DNA of 6,661 bases, taken from contig JAGNNG010000104.1 of assembly GCA_017990795.1 (NCBI GenBank), positions 1 to 6,661 of the forward strand, in the 5' to 3' direction. Every line of letters begins with the position of its first letter. The first letter of the stretch is position 1. The notes under the pieces were generated by a model, which made no database searches, was not told where the DNA came from, and was given only the letters and a program-made list of their open reading frames with translations. The position numbers and the translations under genes are program-made. Below are positions 1 to 4,707 of the stretch, in pieces. The DNA comes from Deltaproteobacteria bacterium (GTDB lineage: Bacteria; Myxococcota_A; Polyangia; Palsa-1104; JAEUJZ01).

Positions 1-524
1 GCACCGACAAAAGCGCAGCCCGCTTGCCACCGCTGCTGCCCCAGCCGCTGCTGGTTGGTGGACAGCAAGAAAAGGGGCGACGCGCCGGAACCGAGAATGT
101 GCCGGCCATCGTTGGCTTTGGCTGCGCGGCAAGGCTCGCCCAAGAGCAGCTAGCACAGCTCCCCACGCTAGCCCTGCTGCGCGATCGGCTTGAGGCCCAG
201 CTGCTGACAATTCCCGGCAGCTGGCGAAACGGCGATGGCACTGCTGGGGGACGGAACGCGACCACGGCCAACCTAGGTTTTGAGGGGGTCGAAGGCGATC
301 TACTGCTGATGAACCTGGACCTGCTAGGCGCAGCCGTTTCGACGGGAGCGGCATGCAGCTCAGGCTCGACAGAGCCATCGGCGGTGCTAACGGCCCTGGG
401 ACAGTCGCGCGCGCAAGCCAAGGCCGCCGTGCGGTTCTCGCTGGGACGCACAACCACCCCGCAGCAGATCGATCAAGTGGTGGAGTGGGTCACGCAGATT
501 GTCGCCCGCGTGCGCTCTCTGTAG
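1..524 (+). CDS. Cysteine desulfurase, NifS/IscS type (5' partial)
   Basis: This is the C-terminal 173 residues of a PLP-dependent cysteine desulfurase, which takes sulfur from L-cysteine as an enzyme-bound persulfide for Fe-S cluster assembly or other thio-cofactors in the cytoplasm. The reading frame is open from base 3 to the TAG at 522-524; the PLP-lysine half lies upstream of the window. Visible family motifs are GGQQEKGRRAGTEN (about bases 57-98), the catalytic loop STGAACSSGSTEPS with its cysteine codon at 354-356, and VRFSLGR at 429-449. The short form of the catalytic loop fits class I (NifS/IscS) rather than SufS. The protein ends directly after IVARVRSL, so it lacks the roughly 20-residue tail that E. 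coli IscS uses to contact IscU. A TTG at base 24 is not a real start because the homology continues through it. No iscU, iscA or iscR homologue follows, so the partner scaffold is unknown. Family call is firm; NifS versus IscS is not. Confidence 0.93.
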   Translation, partial: TDKSAARLPPLLPQPLLVGGQQEKGRRAGTENVPAIVGFGCAARLAQEQLAQLPTLALLRDRLEAQLLTIPGSWRNGDGTAGGRNATTANLGFEGVEGDLLLMNLDLLGAAVSTGAACSSGSTEPSAVLTALGQSRAQAKAAVRFSLGRTTTPQQIDQVVEWVTQIVARVRSL

Positions 525-539
525 GACAAGGAAAGCCCA

Positions 540-573
540 CGGTATCCAGCGGACGCAAATACGCTGGGTGCCG
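540..573 (+). terminator. Strong hairpin downstream of the cysteine desulfurase gene, possible terminator without U-tract
   Basis: Bases 540-551 (CGGTATCCAGCG) pair with 562-573 (CGCTGGGTGCCG) to give a 12-base-pair stem with two G-U wobbles in the plus-strand RNA and a 10-base loop, GACGCAAATA. It begins 15 bases after the desulfurase stop, the usual place for a 3'-end structure. No run of T follows, so it is not a classical intrinsic terminator. It may instead stabilise the 3' end or help Rho-dependent or structure-dependent termination. The pairing is seen directly; the role is inferred. Confidence 0.4.
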
Positions 574-675
574 GCGTGCTCACGCATCACTGCTAACGGC
601 TTGGACGTCAGCGACGAACAAAGACCAAGCGCAGATGGCGGCGCCCAAGTGCTGCCCGTAGCATTTATCTAAAGG

Positions 676-711
676 ACGACGCGCACATCCCCAAGCGGGC
701 AGGCGCGTTGT
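676..711. repeat. Inverted repeat just upstream of the kinase gene
   Basis: ACGACGCGC (676-684) and GCGCGTTGT (703-711) form a 9-base-pair inverted repeat with one G-T pair and an 18-base spacer. It abuts the possible extended -10 element at 711-719, so it would cover roughly the -50 to -15 region of that promoter and could be an operator. It could also be a chance GC-rich pairing. Confidence 0.3.
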
Positions 712-719
712 GCTAGGAT
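711..719 (+). promoter_or_regulatory. Possible extended -10 promoter of the kinase gene
   Basis: TGCTAGGAT fits the extended -10 pattern TGn-TAnnnT; the hexamer TAGGAT matches the consensus at four of six positions, including the first two and the last. No good -35 hexamer is present, which extended -10 promoters can tolerate. Transcription would start near 726, leaving about 40 bases of leader before the ATG at 766. Confidence 0.35.
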
Positions 720-741
720 AAAAGCGCCTCCGTCTGCGCAC

Positions 742-751
742 GTTGCGCAAC
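742..751. repeat. Perfect 10-base palindrome GTTGCGCAAC before the kinase start
   Basis: GTTGCGCAAC reads the same on both strands and lies 14 bases before the kinase ATG. The core TGCGCA also occurs at 735-740, nine bases earlier. It lies in the predicted leader, so it could bind a small dimeric regulator, but a palindrome this short may be chance. Confidence 0.2.
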
Positions 752-765
752 AGCGGTCTATACGC

Positions 766-2586
766 ATGAGTGATGACAAATCAGCCATGAACCAGGTCGA
801 CTCGACCACCGCGCTACAGAGCCGCAAGCAGCCGCAGCCTGGCGATGTCCTTGATGGCATCTACCGACTGGACAAGCCGCTTGGCAAAGGCGGCATCGGA
901 GTCGTCTACAAGGCCTGGCACCAGCACCTGCAGAGGCCGTGCGCCATCAAGTTTCTGCATCCACAGCTGGTCAGCAATGCCGAGTTGCGGACTCGCTTCC
1001 GTCGCGAAGCGCAGAGCGCGTTTCAGCTGGGCCACCCGCACATCGTCGCCATCACCGACTTTCGCGACGACCCCACCGCGTGGCCCTACATCGTCATGGA
1101 GCTGGTCAACGGCGAGACGCTGCGCGATCGCCTAGAGCGTGGTCCGCTGGCCCCGGTGCAGGCGGTGACCGTCATGGCGCAGCTGTGTGACGCGCTGTCG
1201 ATGGCGCACCGACGAGGCGTTATTCACCGCGACCTGAAGCCTGAAAACCTGCTGCTGGCGCATCAAGATTCCCCTGAGGCTGGCGAGGAAGAAATCGCCC
1301 TCAAAGTACTCGACTTCGGCCTCTCGAAGCTGCTTGACGGCGTTGAGATCACGGGCTCGGGACGGCTGCTCGGTTCCCCGTCGTATATGTCGCCGGAGCA
1401 GGCGCGCGGTGACTCGCATCTGGTGGATCCGCGCTCGGACATCTTCGCCGTCGGTGCGCTGCTGTATGAGTGCCTGGTCGGCGAGAAGCTCTTTAGCGCC
1501 GAAAACTTCGAGCAGAAGCGACAGCAGATCATCGCCGCCAAGCTGCCCCCGCTGGGACTGATGGAGCGCGGACTGCCGCCACAGCTGGAGCGCATCATCG
1601 CCAAGGCCTGCGCCAAGCAGCCCGAAGATCGATACCAGAGCGCCGCGTCACTGATGGATGCCCTCGGCAACGTCTATCCGCGTCACGGCAAAGCGACGCA
1701 CGTCAGCAATAGCCAGCCCGCTCTAGCCCCGGTGCAAAAGCCGCCGGCGCCAAGCCTGCCCAAGCCACCGGTGGTCGACGCAACATCGGCAGGCTCAAGC
1801 GTAGGTGGCGGCGAAATTATCCTCGGACTCTCGATTGAGGAGCCAAAGCGCGCAAGCAAGTCCAAAGCGCTGGTCGCAGCAGGCCTAGTGACCGCATTTG
1901 TTGGCGTAGTGGTGGGCATCGGGCTGTGGCAGTCATCGTCGCAGCCCCGTGCGCAGGCTCCCCAGACTGATAGCGCGGCCTCCGACAAGGCTCTGGCAAC
2001 AGACAAAGGCAAAGGAATCGCCGCCGACCCGGCAGTTGCAACATCAGGTCCTCCGCCTGAAGCCAAGCGTCCTGCGCCCACGCCTGTGGTCGCAAGCAAT
2101 GCAGTGGTCCCACCCCCGGTCGAGACGGCTCCGGTTAATCCGCCTACCGTTGCAGCCACTGGCCGACCTGAGCTTCGGCTCGGTGGCGGACCTGCTGGCA
2201 CCTGGCGCAAGCCGATAAACTCGAAGTGGGCCAAGCCTGGGGGAGCAGCCCCGCCCATCGCAGCGACTGGCTCGCGACCGATGCCTGTGGTGACCACAGC
2301 AGAAGGCGGCAGCGCGACTGAGAAAGCAGTCCCCACCGTCAACGGCGTCATGCGCAAAGCGGTTGCACCAGTGACACGCTGCTACGCAGAGACGACCGCG
2401 CTCCCCGGAAAGATCAGCGTTGACCTCACGGTGGGCGCGGATGGTCGTGTCTCCGATGTGGCCGTCGAGGGTGCCGACAGTGAGCGCTCCTGCGTGCTGG
2501 GCGTCATGCGCGGCCTCCGATTTGCGCCGCCCACAGACGGTGACAGCTACAGCCTGCAGTATGACTTTGTAAATCTACGCCGCTAA
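766..2586 (+). CDS. Transmembrane Hanks-type Ser/Thr protein kinase with C-terminal TonB-like (AgmX/PglI-type) tail
   Basis: A 606-residue protein predicted to phosphorylate Ser/Thr on unknown targets and to link this to the cell envelope. The kinase domain spans about residues 34-300. It has the glycine loop GKGGIGVVY (40-48), the ATP lysine K62 in CAIKF, a likely alpha-C glutamate E81, catalytic HRDLKPEN (154-161), metal-binding DFG (183-185), SPSYMSPEQ (204-212), D225 and R289, so it should be active and of the RD type. A Pro-rich stretch (about 317-336) is followed by a basic patch, one membrane helix (about 368-387) with the N side inside, and a long Pro/Ala linker (about 392-520). The tail (about 525-604) contains RCY and RSC cysteines (C539, C576), GKISVDLTVGADGRV and a C-terminal FVNL strand, the pattern of the TonB-like tail common in myxobacterial proteins. 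The ATG at 766 is chosen as the first in frame; an ATG at 787 is possible. Neither has a clear Shine-Dalgarno sequence. The gene stands alone between gaps of 241 and 139 bases. Confidence 0.93.
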   Translation: MSDDKSAMNQVDSTTALQSRKQPQPGDVLDGIYRLDKPLGKGGIGVVYKAWHQHLQRPCAIKFLHPQLVSNAELRTRFRREAQSAFQLGHPHIVAITDFRDDPTAWPYIVMELVNGETLRDRLERGPLAPVQAVTVMAQLCDALSMAHRRGVIHRDLKPENLLLAHQDSPEAGEEEIALKVLDFGLSKLLDGVEITGSGRLLGSPSYMSPEQARGDSHLVDPRSDIFAVGALLYECLVGEKLFSAENFEQKRQQIIAAKLPPLGLMERGLPPQLERIIAKACAKQPEDRYQSAASLMDALGNVYPRHGKATHVSNSQPALAPVQKPPAPSLPKPPVVDATSAGSSVGGGEIILGLSIEEPKRASKSKALVAAGLVTAFVGVVVGIGLWQSSSQPRAQAPQTDSAASDKALATDKGKGIAADPAVATSGPPPEAKRPAPTPVVASNAVVPPPVETAPVNPPTVAATGRPELRLGGGPAGTWRKPINSKWAKPGGAAPPIAATGSRPMPVVTTAEGGSATEKAVPTVNGVMRKAVAPVTRCYAETTALPGKISVDLTVGADGRVSDVAVEGADSERSCVLGVMRGLRFAPPTDGDSYSLQYDFVNLRR

Positions 2587-2668
2587 GCCCCCCCTGCTTG
2601 TCCTGTTTGCATCTGTACCGATAAGTCGCCCATCGCTTTTCAGCTACCCCAGCAGCGCCTACGGACGA

Positions 2669-2698
2669 TTGACACTCCCGATGGTGGCTAGCTATAAG
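2669..2698 (+). promoter_or_regulatory. Near-consensus sigma70 promoter for the DUF938 methyltransferase gene
   Basis: A perfect -35 hexamer, TTGACA (2669-2674), is followed by an 18-base spacer and TATAAG (2693-2698), five of six matches to the -10 consensus. Transcription would begin at about 2703-2706, some 20 bases before the ATG at 2726. It sits 82 bases after the kinase stop and is by far the best promoter match in the gene-free stretches of the window, suggesting the methyltransferase is transcribed independently of the kinase. Confidence 0.6.
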
Positions 2699-2725
2699 CG
2701 CTACCTTAGCCAAGTGAAAAATCCG

Positions 2726-3373
2726 ATGTCCGGTGCCCACTTTCCGCCACTGCCCCAAGTACCTGCCGATCTCACGGATGACCGCCGGTTCGCCCCAGCG
2801 ACGCAGCGCAACCGCGAGCCCATCTTGGCAGAGCTAAAAAAAGTGCTGCCAACGCAGGGTCTGGTCCTCGAAATCGCCAGTGGTACCGGTGAACACGCGA
2901 CCTACCTAGCACCGAACTTCCCGATGCTAAGCTGGCAGCCCACCGATGCTGATGCGGGCTGCATCCTCAGCATTGCGGCCTGGAGTCGGCACCTGCAGAC
3001 CAGCAACGTACTACCGCCGCTATCGCTGGATGTTGAGCAGCAGCCGTGGCCAGTTTTGCGCGCAGACGCAGTGGTAAATATCAACATGCTGCACATTGCG
3101 CCTCAGTCCGCGACGACAGCACTGATGCGCGGCGCAGCCCAGGTCCTTGCCCCTAGCTGCCCGCTGGTGCTTTACGGACCCTTTCGCATCGACGGCCAGC
3201 ACACCGCGCCCAGCAACCAAGCCTTCGACGAAGGACTGCGCGCCATGAATCCCGATTGGGGCGTCCGCGACCTGAGCGAAGTCACCCGCATCGCAGCGCA
3301 CTTTGGTCTAAAGCAAGAGTCTCTGGTGCCGATGCCGTCTAACAACTTTGTGGTGATCTTTCGACGACAATAG
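2726..3373 (+). CDS. DUF938 / METTL26-family putative SAM-dependent methyltransferase
   Basis: A 215-residue cytoplasmic protein of the DUF938 (UPF0585) family, whose human member is METTL26. The fold predicts SAM-dependent methyl transfer, but no substrate is established to my knowledge. Signature motifs appear in family order: RRFAPATQRNREPIL (20-34), SAM-binding motif I LEIASGTGEH (48-57), WQPTD with D74, NINMLHI (118-124), LYGPF (149-153), SNQAFDEGLR (163-172), WGVRDL (178-183) and MPSNNFVVIFRR (203-214). Nearly the full length is recognisable, so the gene looks intact. One small oddity is PSCPL before LYGPF, where family members usually carry a Gly-Gly turn. The frame also has a TTG at 2669 and an ATG at 2681, but both lie within the predicted promoter, so the ATG at 2726 is preferred; its upstream AAGTGA is only a weak ribosome-binding site. 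The stop is the TAG at 3371-3373. Family confidence is high; start confidence is moderate. Confidence 0.92.
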   Translation: MSGAHFPPLPQVPADLTDDRRFAPATQRNREPILAELKKVLPTQGLVLEIASGTGEHATYLAPNFPMLSWQPTDADAGCILSIAAWSRHLQTSNVLPPLSLDVEQQPWPVLRADAVVNINMLHIAPQSATTALMRGAAQVLAPSCPLVLYGPFRIDGQHTAPSNQAFDEGLRAMNPDWGVRDLSEVTRIAAHFGLKQESLVPMPSNNFVVIFRRQ

Positions 3374-3413
3374 CGACGTGGGCAAATGACTAGCGCCCCG
3401 TATGCCCCCTGCC

Positions 3414-3427
3414 CTGCCGCTTGGCAG
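3414..3427 (+). other. Small hairpin in the gap before the hydrolase gene
   Basis: CTGCC (3414-3418) and GGCAG (3423-3427) pair perfectly around a GCTT loop. It lies 17 bases before the ATG at 3445 and includes the alternative TTG at 3421, which makes that start less attractive. No T-run follows. It could affect translation of the next gene or be chance. Confidence 0.2.
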
Positions 3428-3444
3428 ACCCGGTAGCTTGCGCC

Positions 3445-4671
3445 ATGGCGAAACTTGCAGTGTTACCTTCGTCTCGGACTGAAACGGCCCTGGTTGATAT
3501 GGCCTTTGCACAGCTGCTGCCACTGACGCATCAGCTGGCCCCGCACTATGCGACCCTGCGCACCATTCCCAATCGCCGCGCGCTGACCCGGCATCCCCTA
3601 TATCCGCAGCTGCAAGCCGAGCTTACAAAGCTAGAGAACACCGTCGAGCGAGGCGAGCCAAAAGCGCCAAGCCCCAGCACCAATACAGGGTTTTGCCGAG
3701 TGGTAGCGTGGAATATCCAGCGCGGCACCCAGCTGCCGCTGCTGCTGGAGCACCTGCAAAACAACGCCACGCTTAAGACTGCGGATGTGCTGCTGCTGTC
3801 GGAAGTGGATAGCGGCATGGCGCGCTCGGGAAACCACCCTGTTGCGCGCGAGCTAGCGGCAGCGCTGGGGATGCACTTTGCGTTTGGCATCTCGTATCTG
3901 GTGCTGGGCGATGACTTCTTGGAAAACCCCGAGCACCGCGAAAACACCGACGCGCTGGCCGGAGCGGCGATCCTGTCGCGGTGGCCGCTGGGAATCGTCG
4001 AAAACGTCGACCTGCCGGAGCTTCGCGACAAGTTTTCGTCCAAGAAGGAAAAGCGCCTGGGCAAAAAGCGGGCGCTGCTGGCCGAGATCAAGCTGCCCGA
4101 GGGCTCGCTGTGGTGCAGCACTTGCCACCTCGACTCCAATGCTTCGCCCGAGCAGCGGGCGGTGCAGCTGGCGGCGCTGCTGCAGCGGGCCTCAGCTTTG
4201 GCACCGACGCGGTTTCTGCTGGGCGGCGACCTGAATACCTCGACCTACGATCTGTCGGGCAAGCTGCCGCTTGTGCGCGACTTGCTGCACAAGTTTTTCA
4301 TCAAAGGCTTTGACGCCACCGTTGCTGGCTACATGACGCCGCAGCAGTCCTACGAGCAGCCGGTGTTCGCCACACTGGCGCAGTTTCAGCTGCAGACGGA
4401 CGGCTTTAACCGCCTCGATCTTGGGACCTACACCTACGACGTGCAGAGTCCCTTCGCGATCGCCAAGCTGCATACCCAAGTCGGTCCGTGGATGACGCGC
4501 TGGTTACAGCGGCGGCTGCGACGCTGGAATGGACGGGTGCCGGCGCGGCTCGACTGGTTTGCGGGTCGTGGGCTGACACCCCTGGCAGCCACGGTGGTAC
4601 CGGTCCATGAAGCCATGGACACCGCCCCAGCCTCAGACCATGCCGCGATTGTCGTCGACATCCAGCGCTGA
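3445..4671 (+). CDS. Endonuclease/exonuclease/phosphatase (EEP)-fold hydrolase
   Basis: A 408-residue protein of the DNase I/APE1-like superfamily, metal-dependent enzymes that cut phosphodiester or phosphoester bonds in nucleic acids, lipids or inositol phosphates. The catalytic set is complete and in order: N90 in VAWNIQRG, E120 in LLLSEVDSG, GAAILSRWPL (173-182), H228 and D230 in CHLDSN, D262 and N264 in GGDLNTST, D370 in RLDWFAGRGL and the SDH triad (397-399). About 85 residues precede the fold and resemble no domain I can name. There is no signal peptide or membrane helix, so it is probably cytoplasmic. The section between GGDLN and the SDH motif is about 130 residues, somewhat longer than in APE1, and holds a Trp/Arg-rich basic stretch (about 349-366) that might bind a polyanion. 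The substrate cannot be told. ATG 3445 is preferred over TTG 3421; neither has a clear ribosome-binding site. The gene follows the methyltransferase by 71 bases and precedes the barrel gene by 36. Confidence 0.9.
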   Translation: MAKLAVLPSSRTETALVDMAFAQLLPLTHQLAPHYATLRTIPNRRALTRHPLYPQLQAELTKLENTVERGEPKAPSPSTNTGFCRVVAWNIQRGTQLPLLLEHLQNNATLKTADVLLLSEVDSGMARSGNHPVARELAAALGMHFAFGISYLVLGDDFLENPEHRENTDALAGAAILSRWPLGIVENVDLPELRDKFSSKKEKRLGKKRALLAEIKLPEGSLWCSTCHLDSNASPEQRAVQLAALLQRASALAPTRFLLGGDLNTSTYDLSGKLPLVRDLLHKFFIKGFDATVAGYMTPQQSYEQPVFATLAQFQLQTDGFNRLDLGTYTYDVQSPFAIAKLHTQVGPWMTRWLQRRLRRWNGRVPARLDWFAGRGLTPLAATVVPVHEAMDTAPASDHAAIVVDIQR

Positions 4672-4691
4672 GCACCAGATGCCGAGGCTCT

Positions 4692-4696
4692 GAGGT
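4692..4696 (+). promoter_or_regulatory. Ribosome-binding site of the TPR-barrel gene
   Basis: GAGGT matches five bases of the anti-Shine-Dalgarno complement and ends 11 bases before the ATG at 4708. The spacing is a little long but usable. It is the clearest such site before any gene here and supports the chosen start. Confidence 0.4.
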
Positions 4697-4707
4697 ACGA
4701 TCGGCAG

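Noticed and set aside
353..661. 102-codon plus-strand frame overlapping the desulfurase end and the following gap
   Set aside because: More than half lies out of frame within the desulfurase, the composition is unnatural (Arg/Gly/Ala-rich), and it runs through the 540-573 hairpin.
1683..2357. 224-codon open frame on the minus strand
   Set aside because: It is antisense to the Pro/Ala-rich linker and membrane helix of the kinase. GC-rich low-complexity coding DNA commonly leaves such open shadows, and the translation has no recognisable motif.
2669..2671. TTG start for the methyltransferase
   Set aside because: These bases form part of a perfect TTGACA -35 box, and the added residues do not match the family.
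3421..3423. TTG start for the EEP hydrolase
   Set aside because: An ATG follows eight codons later, there is no ribosome-binding site before the TTG, and it sits in a small hairpin.
3546..4139. 197-codon open frame on the minus strand
   Set aside because: It is fully antisense to the EEP hydrolase core, whose catalytic motifs are unmistakable, and the translation is Ser/Arg-rich and featureless.
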